Positions 24,415 through 36,003 of a stretch of DNA of 64,000 bases are shown here, piece after piece. The notes under the pieces are model-generated. The model searched no databases, was not told where the DNA came from, and saw only the letters and a program-made list of their open reading frames with translations. Positions within the stretch are counted from its first letter, which is position 1; every line of letters begins with the position of its first letter. Origin of the DNA: Lineus longissimus (taxonomy: Eukaryota > Nemertea > Pilidiophora > Heteronemertea > Lineidae). The stretch spans positions 5,649,501-5,713,500 of the forward strand of contig NC_088310.1 in NCBI RefSeq assembly GCF_910592395.1. Reading direction: 5' to 3'. The translations under genes and the position numbers were made by a program.

Positions 24415-26399
24415 ATAACGTGATAAGGACATGTATGTTAGTAAAATTGAGGACGCTTTTACCAGTGACTCATACAATTTTCCCAAGTAGGATGTTAAAA
24501 TAAGTAAACCTTGTCGACACGCGCAGTTTCCAAGCTTTTGCATTTCGCTTTATCAATAACTAAACATTGATTGTTTAGGCCAATTTAGGCCAAGTGTTCA
24601 ACTTACATTTCCACGAAAATTATCGAAAAATTTAAAGTCGTTGGAATTTGGGTTACTCGGATCTCACTCATAGGAAATTCCAGGATGGGAATTTCATCAG
24701 TCTTCGAGTGTCAAGTGCGACGACAAGATATCGAAAAGCATTTTTCGATCTGCTTGATTGAAACGAAGTAGTTAACGCGACTGCGCAGAACTTTGCCCCA
24801 TGGGTCAGATGAGATTATCGCGGGAACGGAAGTAGTAATGCCAAGTAACCTTTGGCGGCGGGATATTTTAGTTGGCATTGGTGCGGTTGCCGGTGATGCA
24901 CTTGGCTTAACATCCCGAACCTTCTCAGCCCTTTTCGTTATACGCCAACTGCAGACGGCCAGGGTCAATATAAAGAGGAGGATGTCTCCATCCAGTCCAT
25001 TCGCCCGCTCTTATTGTCTTACTCCCCCGAAGTGGAAAGAACGGCTAACTTTGGCGTTTAATCGTAACCCTGGCATTATATAATGGTCTTACCTAAAGGT
25101 TATAACGCCAGTTTTAGGATGACGACGCCCATGACTGTATCACTGTTTGGGTAACTGCTGGTTAAGTCGTGGCTCTGATTTCGCATCGTGCGAATCATTC
25201 GCAGAGCCAAATATTCATATCGTCAAGCTGCATGTATTTGTGTCAAATATAGAAAGCTGCCACGTGCAAATCGTGTATATGTTAATATGTACTGTACAAT
25301 TTCCGAATCTGTTTTCGTTTATCTCTCTTACAAAGTTTAATAACCTATAGGCGCAGGTTTCAAAGAAAACTGCAATCTCCTTATTTACAGAAACCTGAAC
25401 CGATTCTATAGACCTATAGGCCCTATGCCGAGTAGATATCAAAACGGAATTATATCAATCTCATCTCAATTGTACCAATTTTTGAAACTTCAACATCGGG
25501 GGTGACGAGTACATTATTTCTTTAGAGAGAAAACAGAGCTAAAAGAAGATGGCAGAAACCCAACAAAGTAGATCATAGTTGAATAACTGCCCAAGGCGGT
25601 TCAGTCCAACTGAATATTCTGTCTTATTCTTGAGAGATAAATGCATGAGTGACCTGAGGTTCTGGCGAATTCGATTACCGTTAAAAGCGTGGTACGTTCT
25701 AGTGCATATTGTTTACGTAATAAGCGAAACCGAAATGCAGTTATCATCTTTCACTTTCAAATTCAAATTCTAGAGCACGGACTTCGATATTTTAAGTATG
25801 ACTTATTGTTGCTTGACTTCCGAGGAGTGGCGCTATCGTGGTTTTGAAAGGAACCAACCACGCATGAGAAAGCAGAAAATACTTTAGAATGACGTCGAAA
25901 ATGAAACGTTTTTCAAAAAAACTTAACTCTGCGCAAGGCCTTTGTAAGGATGAAAAATAGGATATATGAACGTGGTGATTTGCATTGATTGGGGTGTATT
26001 ATTGGATATGACTGATATATTCTAAATCGAATAGCTCCATAATGGATTTTCATTAAAGGAAAAGCGCTCGCTCAAAGAAAATCTTGTCGTCTTGATTCCG
26101 TTTCAAAGCTTCCCTGTCGTGTGCCTTTGGATAAGTTAGAATGAGGCCTGTCCGGGGGGTTCGATTTAGAGTTTCTCGTGCTTTTGGATTTGGACGGGAT
26201 ATCTTTCAATTAAATCAGCAGGACTGACGAGGACTAATTATACAAGTAAATTATGTGCAGTTGGGATCCGAGGTAATCAACATGTTCTTATCATTGAGCA
26301 AAATTTAATTACTCCAACTGACAGACACATTTCGTATGGATGTAAAATAACGTTACTTCGACTTCGGAACATTTTGGATTATACAACGAAGTGAATTCG
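24415..26399. other. Intergenic gap between the GPCR and the giant ORF
   Basis: No supported exon is seen. The open frame at 24793-25083 (96 codons) does not begin with ATG and has no recognisable domain. The last few hundred bases before 26400 are presumably 5' UTR and promoter of the next gene. Confidence 0.4.
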
Positions 26400-29300
26400 A
26401 TGGAAATAAAAATGGATGACACGGTGGGTAGCGAGGTTGCATCGTCACCGAGGAATGAGGTGAGTAAAGTTAAAGTCAACAAATGCATCCAGACAAGGAC
26501 GTCTTACCTGAGAAAACGTTTAAAGCGAAAGTTAAAATTGGAGAACATTTCAAAAGAGAAACCAGAGCAGTTTCCTGAGGAAAGTACTTGTTATGAAGAT
26601 GACACTTTGGCAGAAAGTCCCAAATACGAAATTTTATCAGGGGACCAAAAGGGCAGTGATAAAGGAAGAACTGTATCAAATGATCCGTCCGGTCATAAGA
26701 CCCGAGAAGACAGTACATTCTCGAAAACCAGAGGCAACTTATCTAAATCGACAACGGCAAGCCATCTGGTTGTTGGGTCCCTCGGTACAGTTGGAGCTAA
26801 AGCCCCTCCAACTGTGAAAGGGTCTCCAAAAACGCCAGCTGATTCGAACAACCATCGTGAACGTTCTGTGAATGACCCTGAGTGTGTCCAAAATGGCGTC
26901 CCACCAAAACCAGAGCAATTGCCACAAGCAAAAGAACAAAATGAAGCCCGACCAAAACGAAAGGTCAGTTTCGCCGCTGGTATGAAAGAGGACACAAAAA
27001 CACTTGGAATTGCCAATGAGAAAGTTCCATCAGAAGTTGGCGATGTAGAGCCGACGGCAGAACCAAAACAGCAAAGGCAGAATGATGAGTTGCAATATTC
27101 GGCAACTGGTTTATTCGAGGCCGACTCTTGGCTTGACGAAAGAAGCGATGGCGCTGGTCATGATGGCAGCGATAGGCCTACAGCTGAAACAAGAGACGCT
27201 GAAACAGATCAAAATCAAGTTGAAGATCCGTGTTTCTTACAAACAAATTCAAATGATTCAAAGAGAAATCCCGATAACATGGCACGTAATGACAACGAAT
27301 ACCAGGTTGATAGAGGAATTACGGAAGACAACGAAGTTAATCCCATAACGACAACAACAACGAATCGCTCCAAGGTCAACCAGGACACACAGACTCTTCT
27401 GACATTCCCGCGTCAAGATGGTGACCGAGGTGTGTTGCTCGATGCACTGTCTGAAACAGTTCGAAGCTCGGTTGAGTCAAACACGACATCGGGGCATGAT
27501 CTCGGTGGTTGCTCGGTTCTCAATGCTACTGATGGGTGTGTGGTCCTGATGACACACCACATGTGCACCTTGAGAAAATCGTCTGTTAAACTGACATGCA
27601 TGTCTGAGGATGAAGGGAGCGAAGGATCTTCTCCTCAAACCCGATCACCGTCAACACAAAACGAGAGGAATCCCTGGGGAAGTGCCCGAGACATCATGGT
27701 GCAGACCGAAAGCGCCCTGTTTGATGCAGAAAGTGTATGTCCCTCTGAATGCTCTAGTATTTCAGACTTCACGGATATTGTCGAATCGAGCCCATTCTGT
27801 CCACCACAGCCTTGGGAAGGAATAGATAGCCCTGGATTACTAGATGATGTAGTTTTAGGAAATAAGGAGGGAAAAACGGACATCCTTGATTGGGTTCGAG
27901 GTAAAGATAAGACGTTGCAACGAATTACCACTGACAACGCACGGAAGGAGAAATATGGTGAGAAGTTGCAAGAAGTCATAGACATGCAAGAAGATAAAAG
28001 GATGAAAAAGGGACACCCGGCGAATATGAAGTATACACACTTCGGAAACAACCCAAATAAGGGTTCACTATCACAAGTTGAGTCGACAACATTACCATCG
28101 CAGACGAAGCGGCATAGAGAGAAAAGCCCCTCTAAGACATCCCATGAGACTCTACCTAAACTGGTAGAAACGGACGACAAGCAAATCCAGAAAGAAAAGA
28201 AGGAAAAGAAAGGAAAGACGGGTGACAAACACGGTAGTAAAGTAGGGCATGTTTTATCAGAACACATGAAGAAGGAAAGAAACCCCTCAGAGTTTAAAAC
28301 CAGAAAACACAGAAAAAAAGAAAACCATCTGGACAGGAGGAATAATAACCAAACGGCAGGCTTCCCTTCTGCTCAGCTGTCAACGACGCAGGATGAAGAA
28401 GATCTGAATCAAGGTGTCCTTGAGGACAGTTCTCAGTCTCGAGGGATGGCTGCTTTGGGTCAAGGATCGGAGTTTCCGGGTAGCTGTGAGGCGTTGTCAG
28501 CACCAAGCTCTGTCACAGAACCCAGTGGTGCTTATTTTCTGGGAGGAACCAATGAACAACTCGAGCAACAACCACTAACAACACAGCAGTTTGATCCAGG
28601 GCAATCATTTTCAGGGTACCACGATCAAACGTTACCAACAGCTTCAAGCCAGAGAGATCAGCAAAGATATATGGCTACAGATATTCCTCAGAGTAACGAA
28701 ATTGCAATGAATAACCAACAATCGGCAAGGGAACCTATCACTGACAAGCAATATATTGATCAACCTCCATTTCTGGACCAGAAATACGAGATCGGCCAAA
28801 ATGACCAAACTATGCATAATCAGTCTACTGTACCAGGAAAGGTGCTTCCTCACCCTCAAGACGTACCATATTCACAGAACAGGCATCAGTTTCCTGAATC
28901 TGGTAGAATGGCATCCCAAATTCAAATGAAAGTTGTAGCACATCCACAGAACCAGACGTCATTCTCGAGTCAACTTTACCAACCTAACCAACGCATGCAA
29001 AGTGCCCTAATGAGACAGCCTGTGTTAGGACAGCCTGTTCAATATGGTACTGCACCGAGACTAGAACAACCAAGACAACCAGAGATGGCATCTTATTATC
29101 CCCAAGCTACCGATAATGTCAAACAACTTGGTTTGGTGCAGCCTCAGCAATCTTGGCCACCTGTGACTCCTCAACGATGTGGACCTAGTGGACAACAGCC
29201 AATCTTCCAAACCCCTCTTCAACCACGTGAAATGAATAGCTACCATAGATTTGATAGTTTGCCTTCGCAGCGTTCGGAGCAGGGGTTTCCTCAGCAGCAG

Positions 29301-32300
29301 ACACATGTTAACCAACCAGCGCTTCCAAAACAATTTGTAGCATACCAGCAAACGGGTGGCCGAAGACCGATACAGTCTGCAGCTTTTGGTGGTGCACTGA
29401 GCTGTCAATCCAACGATGGCAATTATGGAGCTCCATCGATGAATATCCCACTTCAAGGAGAGCACTTTGACGGGATTCCAAGTGTGAGGGGTGAGATTCC
29501 CAGAGAACCTGTCCAGCATCCGGGTCTATATGGTTTCAAGGCAGATGTAATGAATTCTCCTCGACAGTATGAATCTAGCACCATCGGGGGTCAGTCAGAC
29601 TCTGCACAGTTAAGAAGACACCGCATGCACCCAACACAGCAGCGTCAGTCATACCAAGATTATGTTACAGTCGGTGAGACACACGCAAGTTATCCAATGA
29701 CTGGCCGAAGCCTTGAAATGACACAACGGAATTGTGCATTTGCTTCCTCAAATCCACCACAGCCACTCCACCTTAACATAGCTGCTGGTCCACCAAATGA
29801 TCAAGCTGCCTATCAAGGATCAGCTTATTGGCCACCAAATAGTTACCAGGGTGACGTTACAATGAACTTCGCTCCTGAACTGAATGCAAACCAGGGTTAT
29901 AGAAGGGACAGCACCCCTCTTGATAATCAAAGCACCAGCGCGACTTCAGTGTACCAGCAAGGGTATCTTCCAAACCAATCTAACGGCGGACACAAGCAAA
30001 TGTCAAACGCTGCTAATGTCACGTCATATCCAGCTGATACGTCATTTCAAAGTTCACCTCAACATCCTATGTCAAACCAGCATTACAGTAGAAATGATGC
30101 AATGCAAAATGGTTCGAATTTAAGAATGCCTCGTGGTGGTCAGATTATTCCACCTCAGCAATACTTAGGAGGCGGATCATCAACTGAAGGTGTTCACGTC
30201 CAAGCATCTGTGCAAAACCTTATACAACCTAGCCAAGGTCAAACATTTGGTAATGGCCATCTGGGGTACCAATATCCGGGTATTTCAACGATGGAAACTC
30301 GTGGCACACCACAAGAAAGCTCTGTTGGTATGTGGCAAGTAATACCCTCGATGTCTGGACAATCGCAATCGCAATACCCGGAACCTATACAAAAAAGTAG
30401 AATGCCAACGGCCGCAGATCTCACCAGAGATGTTGCTGATGAAGAATCTAGTAAAAGCTCTGAGTATGGAGACACGGATTCTACAGAATCTGCAAATGAT
30501 CCAGAGACTTTACGCTACGAAGGAGTGGAGAGAACGAATTCAGTGTCTGTGACTGGCACAGACGAAAGTCAGGAAAGCAATGGATCTAGCACAAGTGATG
30601 ATCGTAGTGAAAGTGTTGATAATGACAGGGAATATAACATACAGTTATCAGCGAATTCACACACTGGTGCGAGTTCAGATGAAGTTGACTGTTCGCGATG
30701 GGAAGGTGAACTGGAAGAAGAGAGCAAAATATCCGAGAAAAGAGAAAGAAGAATTGAGCGGGGTGAATTTGAAAAGGAAATGTATGGCGATGTCTTAAAC
30801 ACTGGGATGCAGGTAGTAGGGAATGAGCGCAGTGTCAGCCCCGTAGATGATTTGGAGGAAATAGTGGAGCCACTGTATAGAAAAGAAAATTCTTATAAGC
30901 TTGGGTCAGGTCAGGATGCGATACCACCTGCGTATAGAGATTACACCGAAATGGAGAATAAAGATGTTGTAGATATTGAGAGGTTAGACCCACTGACGGT
31001 GGCTCCAGAGCCTAAGATTCGTGATCAAAATCGCTACAGCGTTGGGTCGGAGGGAGCTGACGATATGCAGCATGGAAGTATGATCCCTAAGGAGACTGCA
31101 GCTCAGAGCGTAGGGGCAACATCACCACGCCTATCATACAAAGAAGGTGGTGACTTTGTGTCTAATTTTGATGGCGTCCCTTCACACGAACTAACAAATG
31201 GTCGATCTGCTGAAGACAGCAATGCTGATAGTCAATACGTCAGTGGAAGCTCGTATCCTAGTAATGCAAGGTTTCAGATGGATGAGAATTATTTCAGTTC
31301 AGACACAGGTTTGGATCGACCATTAGGTTCCAACCCAACTGAGGAAAATGGGGGGCCGTTGTCAGAAGCAAAGCCTTATCGCCCACTAAGCATTGCTATT
31401 CCACCCTTGGACTTTGATTACCTAAAAGACTCTCCTGCATCGCCTATCCCTGTTATCGCGGTCAATGACGATGTCATCCTACCGGAGGGGTGTGATGCTG
31501 CCCAGGGCCCTTTGCATGACAGCGGATTCGGCGAGGAACGACAAGCAAAGGTTTCTCCGGAACCAATGGATAACATCAGGGAAGATGAGAAGCAAGAGTC
31601 TCGAGATGCAGATCATGAACAGCACCCAGCTGGAAAGGTACACCTTCTGAGAGCGTATCTTACTAATACATATCCTGACCACAAGGCCCTATTGGCAATG
31701 CCAGGCCTTACCCTGCCTCTTCCTGAGGATGGCCTCCGGAGTCCCGGAGCCCTTAGCATTGTAAGTGTCGCAACAGTTGAGGAAGGTACACAGACGGAGC
31801 TGCCATTTGCAGAGCGGAGCCAAGATGTTGGGACGCAGGGTTACCGAAGTAGGTTGGATGCATCTGAATTGGAGCATCTGCGGATTGAACGAGCACGCAT
31901 CATCGAAGCTTTAGGGAGAGACCCCTACTTGACCTCAACTGCTGAGCTCGAGGCGTTACTGAACTATTCCATGGGTGAGACCAAAGCCCTGCTCGAGGTC
32001 GTGGATGACCCGTGGTACACTGACATCATGTTGCCTCTGTTCCCCGGGGAATCGAAGGAAATCGACGAGAAGATAATCAGTACTACGCAGGAGTATGTAG
32101 AGGAGTGTAGGAAGGAAGTCTTACCAGTCATTGCTGACTATGAGGAAAGGAGGGTACTGGCTGCGGAGACGCAGCAACGCTTTGCCGTAGTGGAAGACCA
32201 AAAGCGGGCTAAAAAGAATGAAACATTCTTGGAGAGGCACAGGGACTTGCCTGATGTGAAGAGGAGTCCTATCCTCCAAAGACGAGTGTCCTCTGAATTC

Positions 32301-33098
32301 GACACACCAAGAAGCCCAAGGTTACTGCGACGAACGTATTCAGAAACTGATTCGCAAAGAAGTCCTGGTACGCAGCGCAGGGCTCTTTATTCTGTGTCGG
32401 AGATACATCGTATTCTTGGAACCGATAGGATACAATTACCGGATGCCAATGTCTTGAGAAGTCCAACATTGCAACGACAGCTGTACCAAGAGGAAGACAA
32501 CAGGAGGTCGAGCTCCAGCCTTCAAAGAATGCTCAACGAAGCTGATAGCACGAGGAGACACAGCAGTCTGCAGAACTTATACGCAGATTCTCACATTGCT
32601 CTAAATCGAGTAAACAGTCTGGATATACCTGTCACGTCAGTGCGTAGTTCGACTACAACTCTTCAACATGACCACACGAGTTCCAGCGGGAGTCAGATCT
32701 CCCCACGTCCAGCTCCGCCCATGTCTCCATGCACAGTCAGCCCACCACAGTATTCCAGCTTGGTGACCAAACATCCCACCATCAACCGACATGATCTGAT
32801 TCAGGCCCAAGGCGTTAACCCATCACTGTCTCCTTGGTCCAGAAGCGGCGTACATCCACCTCTGTCTCCCAGAGACCATGACGAACACTCACCACGTGTG
32901 TTGTCTCCCAGGGTCCATGGATTAAACCAACCGCTCACTCCCACAACCCAAGGCCCACCGCAAGGCCAACTGTATCTACCGATATCTCCAAGAGGGTCTC
33001 ATCCATCCGAGCACAAGGAGAACCTTCTCTCTGTACGCCGAGAGCTGGTCAATGAGACAATCCTGAGTCGATCGGCACCTTCTTCCCCAAGATCTTGA
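26400..33098 (+). CDS. Giant disordered Gln/Ser-rich protein, 2232 aa, unknown family
   Basis: One uninterrupted frame starts at the ATG at 26400 (a GTG three codons earlier was rejected) and stops with TGA at 33096. I do not recognise the family. In order: a basic N-terminus with KKERNPSEFKTRKHRKKE-type Lys/Arg runs to about residue 650; a Gln/Pro/Tyr-rich prion-like region at about 700-1350; an acidic Ser-rich region at about 1340-1650; a helical, best-conserved-looking block at about 1817-1954 (SELEHLRIERARIIEALG, then LLNYSMGETKALLEVV); four or five RSPxLxRRxYSExD repeats at about 1955-2055; and a Ser-Pro-rich tail. Five QT-type short motifs (IQTRTS, DTQTLL, VQTESA, GTQTEL, GTQGYR) resemble LC8 dynein light chain anchors. 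A donor (AAAG|gtaagg) three bases after the stop suggests a spliced 3' UTR. A cytoskeletal scaffold role is only a guess. Confidence 0.85.
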   Translation: MEIKMDDTVGSEVASSPRNEVSKVKVNKCIQTRTSYLRKRLKRKLKLENISKEKPEQFPEESTCYEDDTLAESPKYEILSGDQKGSDKGRTVSNDPSGHKTREDSTFSKTRGNLSKSTTASHLVVGSLGTVGAKAPPTVKGSPKTPADSNNHRERSVNDPECVQNGVPPKPEQLPQAKEQNEARPKRKVSFAAGMKEDTKTLGIANEKVPSEVGDVEPTAEPKQQRQNDELQYSATGLFEADSWLDERSDGAGHDGSDRPTAETRDAETDQNQVEDPCFLQTNSNDSKRNPDNMARNDNEYQVDRGITEDNEVNPITTTTTNRSKVNQDTQTLLTFPRQDGDRGVLLDALSETVRSSVESNTTSGHDLGGCSVLNATDGCVVLMTHHMCTLRKSSVKLTCMSEDEGSEGSSPQTRSPSTQNERNPWGSARDIMVQTESALFDAESVCPSECSSISDFTDIVESSPFCPPQPWEGIDSPGLLDDVVLGNKEGKTDILDWVRGKDKTLQRITTDNARKEKYGEKLQEVIDMQEDKRMKKGHPANMKYTHFGNNPNKGSLSQVESTTLPSQTKRHREKSPSKTSHETLPKLVETDDKQIQKEKKEKKGKTGDKHGSKVGHVLSEHMKKERNPSEFKTRKHRKKENHLDRRNNNQTAGFPSAQLSTTQDEEDLNQGVLEDSSQSRGMAALGQGSEFPGSCEALSAPSSVTEPSGAYFLGGTNEQLEQQPLTTQQFDPGQSFSGYHDQTLPTASSQRDQQRYMATDIPQSNEIAMNNQQSAREPITDKQYIDQPPFLDQKYEIGQNDQTMHNQSTVPGKVLPHPQDVPYSQNRHQFPESGRMASQIQMKVVAHPQNQTSFSSQLYQPNQRMQSALMRQPVLGQPVQYGTAPRLEQPRQPEMASYYPQATDNVKQLGLVQPQQSWPPVTPQRCGPSGQQPIFQTPLQPREMNSYHRFDSLPSQRSEQGFPQQQTHVNQPALPKQFVAYQQTGGRRPIQSAAFGGALSCQSNDGNYGAPSMNIPLQGEHFDGIPSVRGEIPREPVQHPGLYGFKADVMNSPRQYESSTIGGQSDSAQLRRHRMHPTQQRQSYQDYVTVGETHASYPMTGRSLEMTQRNCAFASSNPPQPLHLNIAAGPPNDQAAYQGSAYWPPNSYQGDVTMNFAPELNANQGYRRDSTPLDNQSTSATSVYQQGYLPNQSNGGHKQMSNAANVTSYPADTSFQSSPQHPMSNQHYSRNDAMQNGSNLRMPRGGQIIPPQQYLGGGSSTEGVHVQASVQNLIQPSQGQTFGNGHLGYQYPGISTMETRGTPQESSVGMWQVIPSMSGQSQSQYPEPIQKSRMPTAADLTRDVADEESSKSSEYGDTDSTESANDPETLRYEGVERTNSVSVTGTDESQESNGSSTSDDRSESVDNDREYNIQLSANSHTGASSDEVDCSRWEGELEEESKISEKRERRIERGEFEKEMYGDVLNTGMQVVGNERSVSPVDDLEEIVEPLYRKENSYKLGSGQDAIPPAYRDYTEMENKDVVDIERLDPLTVAPEPKIRDQNRYSVGSEGADDMQHGSMIPKETAAQSVGATSPRLSYKEGGDFVSNFDGVPSHELTNGRSAEDSNADSQYVSGSSYPSNARFQMDENYFSSDTGLDRPLGSNPTEENGGPLSEAKPYRPLSIAIPPLDFDYLKDSPASPIPVIAVNDDVILPEGCDAAQGPLHDSGFGEERQAKVSPEPMDNIREDEKQESRDADHEQHPAGKVHLLRAYLTNTYPDHKALLAMPGLTLPLPEDGLRSPGALSIVSVATVEEGTQTELPFAERSQDVGTQGYRSRLDASELEHLRIERARIIEALGRDPYLTSTAELEALLNYSMGETKALLEVVDDPWYTDIMLPLFPGESKEIDEKIISTTQEYVEECRKEVLPVIADYEERRVLAAETQQRFAVVEDQKRAKKNETFLERHRDLPDVKRSPILQRRVSSEFDTPRSPRLLRRTYSETDSQRSPGTQRRALYSVSEIHRILGTDRIQLPDANVLRSPTLQRQLYQEEDNRRSSSSLQRMLNEADSTRRHSSLQNLYADSHIALNRVNSLDIPVTSVRSSTTTLQHDHTSSSGSQISPRPAPPMSPCTVSPPQYSSLVTKHPTINRHDLIQAQGVNPSLSPWSRSGVHPPLSPRDHDEHSPRVLSPRVHGLNQPLTPTTQGPPQGQLYLPISPRGSHPSEHKENLLSVRRELVNETILSRSAPSSPRS

Positions 33099-36003
33099 AA
33101 GGTAAGGAAGCTTTCAGCACCATTTTTAATACCGAATGGTGCTTTTGCTGTGGTATGCCAAAGTTTGAATTAAAGCTATGCATTCCCTGGCATGCAGTTC
33201 AGAGATGAGGCAACTAAAAATAATCCATATCATCTTATTATTCTAACACTTCAGATTTTGAAACTTTAAAATGGTGTTAAATCGGTCGTGAAACATTTGG
33301 GGTGTAGATAACGAAACCAACAAAATGGTTTATGCGTAAGTCCGTGTGGAATGTTGTTTTGCACACATGCATTTGATCTAATGGAAATCTTACGCGTTAT
33401 GTTTTTCTCTTTACTACTGAGATGGATAGCACTAGATCTCCCCGTATGACTTTTGCCACAGTTGTGATTGCCTAGACCACAATCAGCACAAGTGCCATTC
33501 TGCAAAGCTGCAGTAAAATAACAGCCAATACTGACAGCAGTCGTTTCGTACTAGGAGGAATGGATAACATGAACACTATCACCTAAAAGTGAAATACGAC
33601 CAGACGTTGGTGGCAAATGCACGTTTGTGTCAAAACAATGACAATATGATGAAATATGCAGTGTTAAAGAGAGTGAATCGGAAATGATGTCGAAAATTCG
33701 AAACCGTAATGAGATCAACTCTTTCAAGTGCCTTGGACATGATAACACTTTGAAAGTGCCAACTTAAACCCTTTTCACGTTTTTCCAGCCAATTGAGTGT
33801 CTCTGAAAACTTTGGGCCGATACAACTCATATAGAGTGTATACTTCGTTATAAACTCTTTCTGCCAAGGCGTTGAATGAGTAAGATCAACTTGAAATGCG
33901 TTATTGTTAACGCCACTAACTGTTGTCATCTTCTTGAATGACTGTAAAAGAGAAGCCGTGGGTCTTTTCCAACAACGTCTGATTTTTGGCAATGCATGTA
34001 CTGTTGTGATAAAAAAATACCGTCAGTGCCAATTCAGCATTTTGCGGGTTAGACCGGGTCAATGTGGGTGGGAAAACAAACATTGGTAGAAGACCTGAAT
34101 CTACTTTAAAGACGAGAGAAAACAGATGAGCTCAACAGCCTTGGGCGCATTATTCATGATAATAGTTACTGTGTGGATAAACTTGAAGATTATGCAGGAA
34201 ATGTTTCAGGAAATACTAAGAGTATGTTGATGACGTCGACGATCACCATCGGGGTAGGGATTACCTATCAACTGTACATCATTGTAAATTTGTTGGTGAA
34301 AATTCGATACGGACACAGGAGTATTTTAAGTTTTGGGCTTTTGAAGTAGCGCAGTGGAAATATCAGCGCTTGTCACTTCCTGATCGAGGTATATCAAGAA
34401 GACAAAAAAAGATCGAATAACCGTTTGCGTGTACATGCAGTACGTGCACTGTGCTGAGGAACGTTTTTAAAATGTTAAATGGATTTTATTATTTGTGTCA
34501 AGTAACCTTTATCAATGTCAAAAGTGACAGCAGTAAACATTTTCATAGCAAACCAATAAAATGTAAGCCAAATGATATATCAATGAATATAGTTGTTCAT
34601 TTGATTGTTGAGTTTGGTATGGATGAAAAGGTTATTTTAAGACAGCCAAGGATTGTTGACGAAATGTCAATACCGGGTAAATTCAATCCAAAGCGACAGA
34701 ATAACTTTCTGTAAAGAAATAGCCGGTGAATATCAAAAACCTGAACACGTTTCAATCGTCGTCAGTCATTATATATTCCATGCAAGCAATTTTACTTTAA
34801 ATGATAGGCTCATACACCCCCAAGTATGGGTTTTTGTAAGTTGTAATGACTGCTTTGAATGGTAATGTATCATTGCTCGACTATGTGAAATGTAATGTTT
34901 GACCCATTGAATCGGCAAAATTAGAGCTTCTAATGCAGCCAATGATATCTTTGTCCTTATCTACTCATTTGTCTGAAAAGTTATTTGTGGGTCATGCATA
35001 CCTGAAGCACTGTCGCGATTTGGACCTCCACTCGGCGAGGCGTTGGTCTACTTTTTGTTGCCAAAGTTTTGTAGCCAGTAAGGTGTTGGCTCGTCAGGAT
35101 ACAGATCATGGAAGCACGATCAAGACATATCGTAGACATTTCGTAGATATTATTGTTTTATTAAGAGTGTGCAAATTATGATTTGTATTCCTAGGATTTG
35201 TTTTACATGAAGAAGGATGTTACTAAGTATATATACGAAAGCTGTGTTCAAAGTTGAAAGTGCCAAATAAATCGTGTGCCAAATATCTATAAACCGCCTT
35301 ATTCGTCTAGTCTGTTTTCTCATCAACGGACGGTGATACCGAGATGATGCTTTTCAGCACTCTGTCGATGCGGTCAGTGTTTCTGCGATATAATGTATAC
35401 TAGTAGTCAAAACAGCTTGACTATAGTGTCAAATGGAAATAACTAGTAAGTCACATTTGAGACTTTATGAGAAAATTGCAAAGTATTCCAATACTATAAT
35501 GCATTGATTTTGCTATCTCTTGCCATGAAACACCAAATTCAATTTTTAAAAAGTCACCTAGCTTTTTCCATTTGATGCCTGATATACATTGTACATGTAT
35601 ATCAGTGTTGCAGCAAACGGCGTTTGGTTCACGTGATACATTCCATAAATGATTTATATTGATCCTTCCCGGCAAGTCATTATGCTTTTGTTTGGAAAAT
35701 AATATCGTCAACCACCTCTTCCACTGAATTTGCCAGTGAACGCCGTGTTCGTAATATATATCACCCTTCAAACAATAGACTCCATCTTCTATGGCCTGTT
35801 ATTCAAATTCAGTGTTTATGCAATCCTTATCCGAATCACAGTATTGAAGTCGGATTCGATGCCATGATGATTTTGATGAATTCTGAAATAGCAACAATAA
35901 CTTTACGTGATACAGTTAGTCGATATAGTGTCATAGACTGCTTGGCGTTATTGAAGTCTATGATAGCCTAGCTCTTTCCATCTGATGACTTCTGCTTGTT
36001 CTT
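33099..36003. other. Intergenic gap and probable 3' UTR of the giant ORF gene
   Basis: About 2.9 kb without a supported exon. An AATAAA at 35266 lies 2.2 kb after the giant ORF stop and may serve a spliced 3' UTR. The open frames at 33630-33992, 34451-34714 and 35451-35771 show no domain or splice support. Confidence 0.4.

Noticed and set aside
24793-25083. 96-codon frame after the GPCR
   Set aside because: It has no ATG start and no homology features; it is probably chance.
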